Below, in pieces: positions 13,001 through 28,000 of a DNA stretch of 64,000 nucleotides. The notes beneath the pieces were generated by a model. That model was not told where the DNA came from and did no database searches. It saw only the letters and a program-made list of their open reading frames with translations. The stretch's first letter is position 1. Each line of letters opens with the position of its first letter. This DNA comes from Ciona savignyi (Eukaryota; Chordata; Ascidiacea; Phlebobranchia; Cionidae): assembly GCA_000149265.1 (NCBI GenBank), contig CH003428.1:233723-297722 (forward strand), written 5' to 3'. A program made the position numbers and the translations under genes.

Positions 13001-16000
13001 AAACCACTATCAGTTCAGGTGATACTTATGTGAACATTTATTAATGATAGCTCTTATTACCCGAAGGAAATACAATAGCCACCAAAGAACTCTTTGATGG
13101 GTTTAAAACTTGTATTGTTATCCAAAAAATGTAAATGCACCATGGCACCTTTGGGTAGACACAAAATTTCATGGGAATTTTTCTAAACATATTTAATCTA
13201 TTACAGCTTCGTTGAAATGGTATGTTTTTTAGCAAAAATTGTAAAAATTTTACTTTACTATTTAATAGCCAGGGATTAACGAGGGAAATCCTCTCGAGTT
13301 TATATGCTGAGAAGTTTAATGTCGCTCTTTATGTTAAAACGACACTCTATATGTTAAAACGTCATTATAGTTTTGCTAGTAATGAAAAAAACATTCTGAA
13401 TTTATTATTTCGTGATATCTTTCTACAAAATCTATACAAAATTAAAGCATTCTATACATTCTATACTTTTTTTAATTGAAATTAGCTTAAAATTGAACAA
13501 CCATTTTTCGCCAGACTAGAATTTCGCTAAGATTACTACATTGCAAAAAGGGGTTATTCCAAAGATCATTACATATATTTTGGGAGGTTTCAGACGGGTT
13601 GTTTTCATAGATTATTTTGACTTTTTGCAAATCATGAATACCAAGTTTGGTTTGGTAATTCTGCTTTCAGAAAAATTCAATCATGTCAACAATGTTGCAT
13701 TATAGCGTTGCTCTATGGGTGAATGTGTGTTCGAAGAGGTACCGCATGATATTGAAGGCGAAGATGACACTGATGATTTTGAAGTGGTCGAGGATTTCTC
13801 AGTCTTTAGTCGGGTTATCTATAATTCCCCGGTTCCAATAACAGAAGAAAGATTGGAATCGTTTAACCCAGAGGATTTGCTGCACTTTGAATGGAGATAC
13901 GGAGACTTTAGCTCTTGCACGCCAAATTGCGGAAGTGGTAAGTCTTGTAGAGTAATCAATTGTCACGACAAAATTTAATAACAACAGGTACACCTTAGAT
14001 AAGTGTTCCCCATACAAACTAATAAATAATTGTGTTTTAACTAATAATAAATTACTGGTGATATATAATTTATTAAGGGTTTTCTCAGATATAGAAATAT
14101 TTAAAGGCGTTGTTTTCATACCGTAATTGGTGTTTTCGATTGGACCACTTCCTCCGTCTAAGTGTTAAATGTTTGCTAGTAGACTATGATTTTCTAATTT
14201 ATTTTCGACCTAGGGGTTATCTTATAAATCTGTTTGAAAAGAGGCAATGATCCGTGTATTCAGTAGCCTTTCTTGTTTCAATCGAAATATGCGTTTCAAC
14301 TTCTGGCAGGATTTCAGACTTCTCAACAACATTGTTACCACAAACTTACTGGCGCGATGGTATCGGAAACCCGCTGTGATGTCACAATTAGGTTACCTAA
14401 TAAAACGATCTCCTGCACCAATGACGACCTCTGTGACGTCACAGTCAGAAATATTACCGCTGGAAGTAGATTCAGGTAACAAATTGTTTTATTTTTTCAA
14501 AATTGTTTTTATTTTTTTTCCGATCGCTCAAAAATATTTATGAATATAGCGAATCAGTTTAGTTAAAGTTCGGTCGTTCGAACTATACCTCTTGCTATTT
14601 AAGTTTGTCCTGATGGTAATGCAACTTTCAGTTTGATCGGATTTGTTTGAAGTGTGTCTTATTACGAAATGTTTACTAGTACTTTAATATGTACATCCAA
14701 TAAATGCTATTTTCAACAGAAATAAATATGCCTCTGTCCAACCTTAGAAATGGCTGTATGTGTAATGTTAAGCAGTTTTCTTTCTTTTATTTAAAACATT
14801 TGCAAAATTGTGTGGTGAATAGATCTTATAAGCTTCGCGCTAAATCTTCGTTTTCTTACGGTTGGTTGTGACTTGTTTACATTTAGTTTTCATTTATACA
14901 AAATAAGCCCTTAAAGAATGACAGCCGAGACACAATGATGTTTAAAACCTTTTTAAACGATTATATTCTCTAAATATAATTTATTAATGGAATCGAAAAC
15001 TGCGCCATTAAATAAAAATCAATTGTGTTTTTTTAAATATGGTTTTATACTTGGCCATGAGAGCTCTAAGTTATTTACTCTATGTAACAGTGAAATGCAG
15101 CAAAAGTTAAAAGTAGATACTCTCATACGAACAGGGAGGCATATATATCTCAGGTCGCAACCCACAACAAATTAAGTATAAACCCGACTAAACATCATTT
15201 CAAAGACCAGTTGTTCTTATGACCTATACCCTCAAAACAGAGCCCCTTTGTGTGTGATGATGACATAATTTTGTTTCTATTTATAAAAACGCATTTTGTG
15301 GCTAAAAATTAGTTTAGTAAAAGCTTTAACCCAAAGTAGTTTTAAGTGCATCCGCCTAAGGCGCTGGGTAAAGGTTATGCGTATTGCGAATGGTGAACAA
15401 TGTCCATATTGTTTAATTTATAAAAAAAAAAACTTATTATTCGTTATGATATATTTCGACAGTTTGGTAATGTACTGTTTAATTTGAGTATAAAACAAAA
15501 AGTGGCCGAGAAAAAATGGCAGTTATGATAAATCTTTGTTTGTAAATAATTTCGCGCATTTTCAACTTGGTTTTATTCCTCTTTGTTTTCTTTTGTTTTC
15601 ACCACCCTTCGTTCAAATATGCGGGTTTAACCCAAACAAATCCGCACAATTCAGTTATACTCTTCACCATCCATTCGTCTTCACAACAATTCCTCCAATC
15701 GCGTTTCACAATGTTAAAAATGTCTACATAAGGTAAGGTTTACGCAGGGCTTTTTTTATAAACTGAATAGCCATCGTCCTTTTGAAATATGTTGTAAATA
15801 ACCATGTTTAAAACAGTAACTTCTGTCATACCTATTTTGAGGAGAACAGTTCTAACCTGTTTCATTCACCCTTGTCTTACTCAAGTGCACATGTGGTGTT
15901 AATTCCCAAGGAAACTTTACTATACGTCGTCTATCACCTTAGCTCGCATAGTTCTATTTTTAAATCCTTCAATGTACCATATTTCAAGACAATAATTATA

Positions 16001-19000
16001 TTTTGGTTGAATACGATTTTTGTTCTGTACTCTTGTTAAAGTTTATAGATATTAAGAGAGATGCTTTAATTGTCGCGAATGTGTCGACACGTGAAATTGA
16101 AATCTAATAGGACACTTATCTACTAGACCACCCTGCTGTAGGCTATGGCATAATGAAATTTAATTAAGAAGTCGCAGTGACCTTGCGTTGCCGCTTGGCC
16201 TAATGCAATTTCCCATGTCGAACCATGGTTTCCCAACAACGGGAGATCCCTTGATTGACGGCAGTGCACCAATTTCGCTGAAGGGTTTACGAAATTCATC
16301 CGTAGCATTGGCTTAACCTGATCCGAAAACTAGCGCAATATTATTTGCTCAGCTACTTTTCTGAATGCCAACAGTGTATTTAACTGAAGGGCAGGTGTGT
16401 GCCTACAATTCATTTGGATTACGGTATGTTGTGCGTGCCTCTACAGTTAGAACCGGTTTGATAGATTTTGCAGAACGAACAAACAGAGTTTTTAGATGAT
16501 TAGGTCAATACCATGCGATTAAAGTTTTATGGAAATTAGAGATTATTTTATTGATTTTTTTCTTAAGATATGCTATCATGTGCACTTTAGAAAATGATGA
16601 TAAAATGGCAATCACCCAAGCGACGCACACTGGCAGCATGATTCACTGTGTAAAGGTAATTGCTCGTTATTCAATCTACAAGCAACCTCTGAAATTTAAG
16701 AACGTAAATGGGCCTTTTGAGGCAACAAGTTCAAAACTGTTTCCGAACGCGAAAGTGTGTGCTCTTTCGCTCGCGGACAATTTTTTGTATTAATTTACAC
16801 AAATCGGTAGACATCTAGGCGTCCAGGTTTATTGGGGTGGCTTAGGATCGATTTGCTTGTTCGCCGGCATTTCCATTCAGCGGTAGATATGTAACAACCA
16901 AGGCGTTGTCCGCTTTCCCCCATAGTCCAGTACTTGGATACTTTGTAATAGTTTTGAATAAGGTCATACAGAGAACCCAAATTTAAAAAGCGCTTAAACC
17001 AGGATTAGGATTAGATTCTCTAACGTAGAGAAGTTTGATTGCGCCTAAATCGGCTGAATGTCAGATAGATCGAATCAATGTCAGATTTGAAGTTGGATAA
17101 GAACTGCACCAATGACCGTCTAGGAGGCAAGAGTCTTTCTGAACGAAATCCATCGTTTATTTTTAAATTCTTTAGATTCCTTTGCCAGACCAGTCCACGT
17201 AAGATGTGGTTGCACAATGTGATTAACTCTGTATCAATTAGGAGCGCAAAGAACGCCACAAAAACAATGCCGACTAGACCTGCCAAAGAAAATGTTAGAC
17301 CCACGCAGTCGTTTTGGATCCTTTTGAGGAAAAGTGCTCTTCTCTAAAGCGAGACATAAATTTCAGCACATTTTACAAAGTGCTAAGTATAGGATTTGTG
17401 ATCATATCTTCCTCTTAAGGCTTTAAGCTGTTTTTCGCCAACTTAATTCTGCAACATTTTTATGTACAGTCAGACCTAATCCGCACAGTGCTTGTATAAA
17501 ATTGTAGTTTCTTAGAGCATTGGTTCACACAAAACTTGGCATCGATAGGTTAAAGTATTTTCGGCAGTGGTTTAGCGTTCTCTTTACTCTCTGTAGTGGT
17601 TGAAAAGGCCAGCCGTGTAGCTTTCTTAATTCCGTAAAACAAACGAAGCGAGGCGGCGCTCGTTTATAAATGACAAGCCGAAGTCTATTTAACCTTGTTT
17701 GTAAACAGATACAGAGATAGCTAGACAAATATTGCTGATGCTATTACTGCTCTTAGGTTCAGGAAATATTGTCTTCCATTGAAATGTAACTTTGATGACG
17801 AACTACCCAAGAAATTTAAAGACTTGTACCCAGTACATTTGTCTGTTGACAAGCTCCGTAGTTAACCTAATATATTTATTTGCAGTCTGTTTTATAGTAA
17901 TAATTTGTTTTAATGATTATGCCCTACTTCGTCAACTGTTTGTTCTTTGTGCTGACATTTCTTACAACATTCAAAACTGCGAGGTGTGTCCACGAGAGAA
18001 GAAATATCAACAGTGGCAATCGACCGCACGTTGGCGCTCGTGTACCGATTCTCAATTTCAGATTGCAGCAACAGTAAGTTTACTTTCATAATGGTTTGAT
18101 AAACATTACACACCTTATATAAACAAGGAGAAAGTATAGATTTTCACCATTTCCTCTGACTGTTATTGTTCCGCTAGCTCATTTATAAGGTTAACAAAAG
18201 AGCCATCGACCTGAAGACAGATATATACACACAGTCTTATGGTGTAACTAATTGCTTAGAGTGCTAAGTGTTAATATTTAACATCTAAATTCTTGGATTT
18301 TTTAAATTTTGCAATAGTGTGTCTTTCTTTTTATATTTACATTTATTTTGGGTTGAAACCCATATATTTCACGTGTTTTTTTGCTAACGGAACAAAATAA
18401 AACCAAACCACACTCTCTAAAGTAAGTCACGATAACTTACATAAATTATTGTGTGGTATCAAAAGCGTGACTGCTCAAAATAAAACTAAACATTCAATTA
18501 AACTGCTGTATCAGCAAGTGCTGGTGACTTGGTGAACTGAACTTTTGGATTTTACAATCTTGACCGAAGCCAAAATCAATAAAAGCAGGTTTTACTGCAC
18601 TTAATTTCGCATGTTATCCTTCGTTTCAAGGTTTTGCAGTTAAACACATTTCGGATGTCATTCGTTTTCGTTTTCATGACACGGCGTAGCTTCTACCAGC
18701 ACGTGACGATTCCTGTACGCACAATTTTTCCCAGGTGTTTCAAACATAAAGATCATGTGTGAAGGAAAAGTTTATTTAAACACACAATGCTGTGTATTAG
18801 CATATGTAATGCCGGTTACCAATACGGTCCAAAGTCCCTCTCAATAAATCAAAAAAGTTTCCCTGTATGTCTCTACATGTGGTATGCTATTTTATGTTTT
18901 ACTAGAAGTGGGTCATATTATAAGCCAGTGTTTTATCACTTGACTGAATCAACCTGCTTTTGTGGCAGCGTTAATTGACTCCATTTGCTGTTTTAGTCGT

Positions 19001-22000
19001 GCCCTTCTTTTTGGGCTCCTAATTTTGTGCGCATGTCTTCCGCTGCTGTGGTTGCGAGGTCTCTATTGTTCTATACCGTTTACTAAATTTTCTTAAGGCA
19101 TGATATACGACAATGCCGACCATACACATATCCTGCATTTGAGGTGTGGCCAGTACTGGTTTTGAATCGACGCCGCAAAACGTACATTTAATTCATTTTC
19201 CACTTTTGGAATCTAACAATTTCGGGGCTCCTGAGAAAACAAAGTGCAGGTTGCGGAGCTTCCGTTATAAAATGCAATGCCAATCCGCAACCACAACTTT
19301 GCGCGGGAAAAATTTCCGGTATGTTGCTGACAGACCATGTTTTGCAGCTTCCGTTTACTTCATACTTTTTGAAATAGATTGGGTTTTTAATTATTAGGGC
19401 CATCCTCTCGTTATCCTTCACTGAAATAGCAATATATTAGCATCAATTCAAATTCTAAAGTCACTTCACTATATGCGTTGTATTTTCACATTGAACTGGA
19501 CCTTTAAAACGGCTCAGCGTAATGACCAAATCCGTATGCATTTATTACACAGTTTAAATGGCAAAGTGATCTCTCGCGGCTACAGTGACACAATGAATCA
19601 TTGATCTCAATCCTTCGCTGTGGCTTTGCATTCATAACTGCGGATTAGCATTATGCTATAATACTTTTCCACTTGGCGAATTACTCATAGTCTGCCAATA
19701 CCATCACAAATGGGACAACCTCTCGACCAAAGCACATTCTTAAAAGTGTAAGGTTTCAACTTCAAATAGTTTTGCACAGATTTTGGGATTTACTGGCGCC
19801 TAGGTTGAACGAAAGTGGAAAGTCATAGGGCACCCTGCAAATTAGACCGAAATATCTTTTCGTGTGCGATAAACCGACGCAGATTTCCTTGGATTTGTGC
19901 GTTTTCTATGGTTTTGTGGAACTTAGGAGTGTTATAAAACCGGTACTTTGCAGTATGGAAACATGCCACATAGCAATCAAAAATCTGAGGCAACCCAGAC
20001 TAGTATAAACGGTTATCGTTACAATTCTTATTCATGTGGTGAAGTAAGACATGGTGTTTTACGAGAAGTCAGATCGCGTGCAAGGCCTTGTTTTTTTCTT
20101 CGAATGTCCGGGTACGAAGTGTACAAACACCGGTATACTGTTTGATTTCACACGTCATTCAGACCCCCCGTACCATTGCTAAGTTCGTTGGCTTGCTCTA
20201 ATCGTAAATCCTATTGTATTTTAACGACTCTACACTCGGCCAATGCGAAGTAAGCCATGGCCTTACGATTGCAGCACTTACCATGCAAAAAGTCGCAGTC
20301 GTACACAATACACTGGGCTTATCAATGTTACGCAGTCATTTGTTTCATTCGAAATGGGCATTCGTTTCCGGTGCAACACGTCAAACTATACGTCGACCTG
20401 TTCTGGAAATACCATGACATTTCCCGCTCCGTTCATTGACCGGCGGTTTGGCGTTTCTCACAAATTTCATTGCGATTTCATGGTTTTCCGTCGAAATACT
20501 TTTCTAGTTCAATTACTATATGTTATACAAAAAAAGCATTTTAGAAATAAAGAAAATGATCGGTATTGCCACGAAAGCAGTATCTAAAGTTGCAAACAGA
20601 GCAGGATTTTATTGTAATATGTTCAGACTCAGGGAAATCTAGGTTGTAAGGTCTTTTGTGGTGGGCGCTACGATCGTGTTCTACAGTGTGGATATTCAAG
20701 ATCAGCTAGACTTTCTTTATTGTCGACAGCCAAGAGCAGTCCTTGACGCTGTAAAATCCTGTAGATTTGCCCTTCGTTTATTTAAACTACTGTTGCTTTA
20801 GAATTGGTGTCAAGGCCACTTGTAACTATGTTTTCCTTCTCCGCACAACATTGTGATATATTAGCCAATTACGTTGGCAACAGCTGTTCAAGAGGGCTGT
20901 GATGACTAATCGTTTCAGAAAGAGTTTGTGCTTTCCTTTGATGATAAGTTTGTGCATCGCTTTCCGCAAATACACCGGTGCTAATGATTTCTGTTAGCAA
21001 ATAGGCACTTTGATTTACAAACCGATATAAATTACTTTAAAGACGCCGAAACTTCCTAATTGTGTGATTAATGACACCAAAGAATAACGAGTGGTTTCTT
21101 CGTGTACGGTTTAATTTGACTATCTGTTTTGTTAACATGAAGTTGCTTTTATAATCACAATCACAGGAGCATTTGTTGAACCCACATTATTTGCCCATAG
21201 TTAACAAGCAATACTCCGACCCACTGGTGTTTGGGATTAGGTCATTGGTCAAACTGTTTTTATGCCACATGCTGGCGTGCGAGAGACAAACGAGTTTGTT
21301 TTACCAAACCTCTGTGTTTGGAAAGGAAAAAAAGTGAGGCCATAACTCGCCTTGCGCATTGTAGGTGTCGGCTATATTAGCTGGATACGTCGGGTTGTTC
21401 AGAATTGTGGTAAGAGGATAAAACCAATGCCATGTCGCGAATGGATGCCCAGGTTTGCTCCATGATTTTTTTCACCATATCAAGAAGAGAGTAACGAACA
21501 AAGATCAACAGAGTGTCATTTAATATGATCAGATAGTTTTTTTGCAAATGTCATAGTAATTTTAATATTTCAGAAAAAAACTTTAGTTTAGTATTTGAGA
21601 GGTGTACAAACCAGGAAGTTTTCTGAATTAATTGCTCACTTTTGTGATGAATTGATCCGCTCAATGGAGCACTAAATATGTTGTGTTATCGAGTTTATGG
21701 TACAAGCTTTGATGCTTGGCGCCCACAAATACTTCCTCTGACAACAACTCTCTAGAGCGATTTGCTTTTTATCGGCGGATTCCATGGACGTAGTACAGAA
21801 AGACCAGGGCATCGAGTGGCCAGTGGCTACCGGTGATCAGCAGACAAAAGAGAGCGAGTGTTTGTTTTGTCCGTGCACCACTGCTATTATCAGTATTAGC
21901 AGAGCTTTTTCATATTTTCGAATTTCGCTTTATGTTGATAAACCTACCATAAAGGCTCAGTGTAGATAGGGTGCATATGTGCCAAGTGTACATACAAGAG

Positions 22001-25000
22001 AATTCAGCTGGAACGCTGCACGTGTTGGCATGCAAGTCGCAACATTTCCGTGGTCCAGTCTGTACAAGCCCTACAGTTATGGCTCAAGTAAATATATATT
22101 TAATGGCTGGCCCGGTGAATGGTTGACTTAAAGGTCTTCAAAATTAAAACTTTCTTCAAGCACATTTGAATTCAAGTTAAGCCTGTAATTGAATAACAGT
22201 TAGCCAGTAAATTGTGGCTTTGCGCGACAGCCTCAATAAAACTCTTTGTTGGGATAAAGTTAAGATTAGACGGATCTGAAAAAAAAACTGGAAAACACAT
22301 TCATCTCCCTTGAAGGGAACATTGCGCTTAATTCCCTTTGGCGACTTCTTTGTACTTTACCTTTAAATCACTAAGAAAATATTTGCCGCGGTAAGATGTG
22401 CTGTATATATCTTTTATGTGACAATCAATCGGCTCTTCAACCCAAATGAAGCCTGAAAAGGCTTACCCCTTAAAAGGCGCAAACACATTGATGTCATATC
22501 TTGATGCGAACTGTTACACCCTATCATGACTATCTCGTAAATCGTTGGACGATTATAGTTTTAAAGCGATATGTTTGCCCGACTAATCTTGTGCTCTGAT
22601 TTCTGGCATTGTAAACACGGACCCCGTGCGACCGCGAAGCTTCTTAAATGAAGCGTATAGTAATTGCCCCTACAAACAGCTTATAGAATCTGTGCACGAA
22701 TTTAGTGAAACTCATACCTAGAAATCGATTCCTTGTCACCCCATATCTATGTTTATCATCCCCCTATACCAATAGTCTAATGTCCATACTTCGCCTGTCG
22801 GATTTACATTCATTGCTCTTGGTCAATTTGGGATGCTTTTCTGGTAAATTTTAACAATCGCTACTTTTGCACCAAACGGTTCGCCGGATTAAAATGATAA
22901 AAGTCTCCCGGATCAACATTTTAAACGACGTAGACGCACTTTTCCTGTGTCGATGCGATGCGATAGTGTAATTTGATCGTTGTAATTTGAGTTATAAATT
23001 GTTATACACAAATGCCCTAAAGGTGATATATTGGCCCGTCGTCTTAGTGGTGTTTAAACACTTTATTGAAATGCATTGAGCTTGGTCAATTTTACCCGTC
23101 AAATATTAGCATTGTCTCATCTCTTGTCCAGCACCACACATCCTTTGGTGCTGGGTATCTTTGAGCGCTCTCTAAAGTCATTATCTCTTCAGATCGTTAT
23201 GTATCAAATCCACAATGAGGACGTTTATTTTGTTGCCCAATATGCGGACAAATACCGGTCGGCTTGCGGTCGTTAATCAGTAATCTCGACGCAATTGGCA
23301 AATGAATCGATTCAGATTTATTGTTTGGACAAGTTAATGATTCAACTGCGAGAACAAGAACCGAGAATTTCAATCACAGGTGGAGACTCTCCTCGTAAAT
23401 TCTCGACACTTTCCCACCCACTGTTGTTTGATATAAAACCGGTCAACTTCGGGCTATTCATGGTTGAATTTGATGTTATTCATAAAGATGTATATTTACT
23501 CTAAGCCGTCGCCGCCCTTTTCCGTTCCATGACTTATAAAACAAGGGACAATGGGTGAGAATCTATTGTTCTTGGGGTTAGATGGACTTGAACCGTCCTG
23601 CGTAAACAACGCTAAATCGACCGTTACCGAGCGCCGCTTATCCACTTGCCCTGCCAAGCAAGCCAACTATACAGCAAAACAACAAACGTTCCAATACATC
23701 ATCGCTTTAACCAGATTCACACACAATTCGGTGTTTTAATTGATGGTTTCGTGACTTGTTTAGAGTCACACTTTTAAAGCTCATACATGTCTGGCTTAGT
23801 TACACTCTATTTGACTTTCGTCATAGAGCAAGCCCGCTGTGGGAGAAAGTAAGCGAACTCTTACCTCAACCATACGTCAACTTTGATTCACCAGTACGTC
23901 ATAATAAAACTTGATGATATAGATAAAAATTAAGAGAATGTTTAAAAAATTGTCTGCGATTGATTCTCAATTGTTTGCATCTAGTCGCAAGACCCAAAAA
24001 TGCCTGAACGAGTACGTCATAATTAATCTCTAAGCCGTTTTAACACATTAATCCCCCATTTCCCCTGTTAATACCCAAGAATTAAAAGTTCCACTTTTTG
24101 TTAGTAATTCGTGGCAGCTAATTTTGGAGATTTTATTGTTCAATTCTCAAATTGTTCGGCTGAGATCTTTAGTGAGATAATCCAAGTGTCACCCTTCGCT
24201 AAACACGTTCAGCTTACTATCACTTAACCCCGAAAAGAAGCTCAGCTTCACGAATGCAGGCGCATGCCTGCATTGTTGTTTGCATTTCCTTCCAAAATCA
24301 CTAATTTTCTTTACCCGAGATGGATTTTGTGTACCGAGAAACCGACACTGGTTGGTGTAACCGAAAACGCAACCTTGAAAACAATTTATTAGAACGGCCG
24401 TGGAGTGTATAATTTTCGCAAGTATATAGTTAAAAATAAACTATAATTCTCCTATAGCATTTGGAAATAATTAGTATATTGTAAATTTACCGATAGTGAT
24501 ATGTAAAAATGAGCATAAATCCGTGTTTGCCTAAAATTGGGCGTTTATCCCAGAGCATCCATTACTAATGTTTGGTTTAGTAATCCGATGGATTATACGC
24601 TAAAACTCGCTTGTCTGTCTAAATCCCCGTCCACAAAAGCACCCCGCATGTATGATTGAGGCCCTCCGCGATTTATCGCCCCATTGATGGGGCCGCTTTG
24701 TAAAAGGGGCCATCAAACGAATCTGATTTTTTACTAGACACGGCTCAGTGATTTCAATTCAGGGTTACTTGAGATCTATATACATATATTTCTATAGTAC
24801 AGAACTAAGGGTTAACGTTAAAATGCGTATTCAAACTTACCTTAATTGCCTATATTAATATTATTCGCGTGTATTATTCTGTGTTTAATAGAGAATGTGA
24901 AAACACAAACTTTTTCTTTATACCTCAAGTGATTATAAGGAAGACATAAATGTTGGACGGCTTTATAATAAATTTTAAATATATGTGAAAAGTTTGAACA

Positions 25001-28000
25001 AGAAAGCTTTTTATCACTTTCCAACCAAGAGCTGATTACTATATTAAATTCGTCTTTGTTTTAAAGTATAATAATTATGATTCCACTATGTAAGTTATAA
25101 TCACACCCTGTAACGTAACATCCTATTCTACTCTAACTGTAGAATATTCAAACAATCGCAAACTTGTCGCTGGCAACTGTTTCACTGTGTGTGGGTTCGG
25201 TTAAATATTTGTTCTGCCGTTTTTTTATATTTAAAGGGTTTCCGGCCACATAAATGCTTTAACGTCAAGCACAACAATGTATGGTCTGTAGTTTACTATA
25301 AGGAAAGCATTGTTCAATTGAAATTAGAACTTTAATTGCCGGGGAGCCATATCGGAAAGTTTAAGGTGTCGAGTAGCAATATTGTGTTTGATATTTACTT
25401 TATCGGCGTATAGCGTGAAGTAAACTGATCCCCTTGGTCCGCAGGTTACAAACACAAGTGTATTCTTTGTTACTTCTCTGTTTGTTTTTTCGGGGAAGAA
25501 AAGTCAGTATGTCCGAGTTGACTGATATTATTTTGAAAGCTCAGGTGTCCCAAGTAGTGAGTGTATCCGTGCACCAAAGCAGGTAACCCGTATCGGACAG
25601 AAAAGTAAGTTTGCTTGTGGCCCGGAAACGTTATGGGGCTTTGAATAGGTGATCAGTTTAGCGACTAATGGAAGTTGGAGCGTAACACCGCGAGATTAGA
25701 TAATCCGACACAAACGGCACGTATCGCCTCTAACCGCTGAACAAATGACGTGAACCCTTGCGGTAGGACTAAATACGGGTCCAAGACCACACTCTTGTCT
25801 TACGATCACATTTCAGACTAAAAGAACAGGATAGTACCAAAGAACTGGACTGTTGTTTTTATTCGGATCTAATATCATTCAAGTTACTATGTATGGCATA
25901 AGGGAAGGTGATGATTACATTTTCAATAACGTTTTTTTACTCGGTTCAGATTGAATAGAGTCTAATAACGGTCGACAACACAACCGCCATTCAACCAATG
26001 GTGGGGTATATTGCGCCATCATGTTTTAAATTTTATTTAATAATAATAAAAAAGTATGTTGAATGTCTAAACGAAGTAAGTGGATCTTTTCAGTATGTTT
26101 ATTACTCAATATATTACATTCAAACCATTTGATTTAGTAAAAAATTATAAATATATAGTACGGCTATATATACCTAGCAATGTCACTTGTATTTTAAACC
26201 GCCAACTGTTTCATATATTTGCCGAAGCAGTTAATCGTATACAAATATTCAATTCAAAATGCCCCCAGATTGATTAAAATAACAATGATTTTACACTTAC
26301 AAAACCTTTTGTATTTGTTCAAATAAATGAAACGATAATACTGACACTTTTACTGCGTACTTTAAAAGTAAATTCCCAGTTATGTTATAAGATACATTAA
26401 TCAGCATAAATACTGTTATAACTTGCTGTCAAGTAGCATTGTTTTGAACTGAGCTGCGTGAAAAAATAAATCATGCTTAGACAAAGCAGTCTTGATGGAT
26501 GCAACTTTTGTACGAAGCGTTTGCTTTGTGTTGCATCTGTCCAGCAGCATATTGAACTAATAACCAAGATGAGTTGTCTTCCTTTGCAGGATTTGCACGG
26601 TTTTGTGGTGAGTTGCTTAATGAGGGTTTGTCTTGTTTTTTTTACCCTTGATAATGCACGCACGCAAAATGCACGAAGTCTTTTTTCGATGACTGATTCG
26701 GATATATATTTTTTATTTTTAAAACATAAGTGGTTTATAAAAAAAACTCAACCGAAAGAGCATTTTCCATGAATAAATTGTGTTGGTTATTTATAATTAT
26801 TCGAACTTAGTTGTCTTACCTGTCCACGCACCGTACATTTCGTATCCACTTACCCTTCCTGCTAAGCACCGATTTTGTTCAACGTAAGCGGCTTAACGCG
26901 TCCTTAACGACCCTGGAATCCAAGCACCGGTTGCAACTGGTGCTATCGTAACAGTTCTGTCTTCCTATGTTATCCAGCAGTATTTTGTTTTGTAACGGTT
27001 TTACAGAAGCTGTGAAAACTTATTTTGTCACATGACACCCCGCGAACTAGTGGAAATGTTCTGCAGAGTAATCAGTTGTTTGTTTACCACGACTACAGTT
27101 ACTAGGGATTTTAGTGGCAAATCTCTTTTGTGTGAGATGTATCTCTTAACAGGTAAATGATAACATCGATATTTAGCAACTACATGGAGGATTTACACTT
27201 TTCGTTTTACAAACTGACAATATCTGTAGTTTTCGCTTATCAGTGAAATAACCCTCTAATCTTTGTGCTATTTTAAGGTAATAGAGAAATCCTATACTTA
27301 TAGAGGTTAGTGATTGTATACTTGGTGTTTCACTGTCACGTGTTAAATTTGGGTGTATTATTGTAAACTTAGGTAAGAGGGAAGAGCCATCGGAAGTTAT
27401 TAAACTCCATGACCGTTTAGAACCAGTTTACACGCTTGAACGAGTAAGAAGCACTTGGAGGTTGGAGAATTACACAAAACTACTAAAATAACAACTGCAT
27501 CATCGACCAAAAGCGGGATGAAACGCTGATGAACAAAGACCACAATTCGCAATCTTCGTTTTCTGGAGTAATAATGAGATCGGAGGAGCACTCGGCAGTC
27601 CCACTCGAGGACCGGCAAGTACACTTAGCGGCTTTAGATTACTGGGCCAGTCATGTATGTTGTTATTGTCAATCGCTGCTGCTGGGGGTGGAGGAGTACA
27701 TGGTTACGGTCGGGAGCAATTCGACGCAGGACGCTCACGTCAGCTGTACTTCAACGAGTAAACTTTCTTTTGCCCGAAGACGTCACCTACGGAATAAAAG
27801 GCGTTGGGCCGCTCAATCCGATCCAGATGAGTCTATCAACATGGAACCTGGCGAAGAGGAATCTGGGACCTCGCAATCCGAGATCGATTTGTCACCACAG
27901 GTCACCGAAAATAGAACAGAGCATCGAAGTTCCACACTCTTGTGCTCCTATTATGGGACTTGTATTGGCAACGAGCCACTCCCGGAAGTATCCCGTTCAT

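Larger units (their letters stand above)
14476..27528. other. Large intron, first part; no recognisable gene
   Basis: Thirteen kilobases between TSR6 and the alternative exon. I find only short open frames, a SINE-like fragment (about 23565-23680) and a hairpin at 24253-24274. A few cysteine-rich frames near 17.9, 19.2 and 20.3 kb are discussed in the findings, but they lack clean splice sites. Confidence 0.5.

Noticed and set aside
1036-14475. Classification as a catalytic ADAMTS
   Set aside because: No prodomain, no zinc-binding HExxHxxGxxH motif and no disintegrin-like module; the Ig cluster fits ADAMTSL1/3.
17020-17304. Minus-strand frame of 94 residues with a hydrophobic start (GLVGIVFVAFFALLI)
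   Set aside because: No homology, no splice partner and an equally long frame on the other strand; most likely chance.
23565-23680. A genuine tRNA gene
   Set aside because: Good box B but no acceptor-stem pairing and an incomplete anticodon arm.
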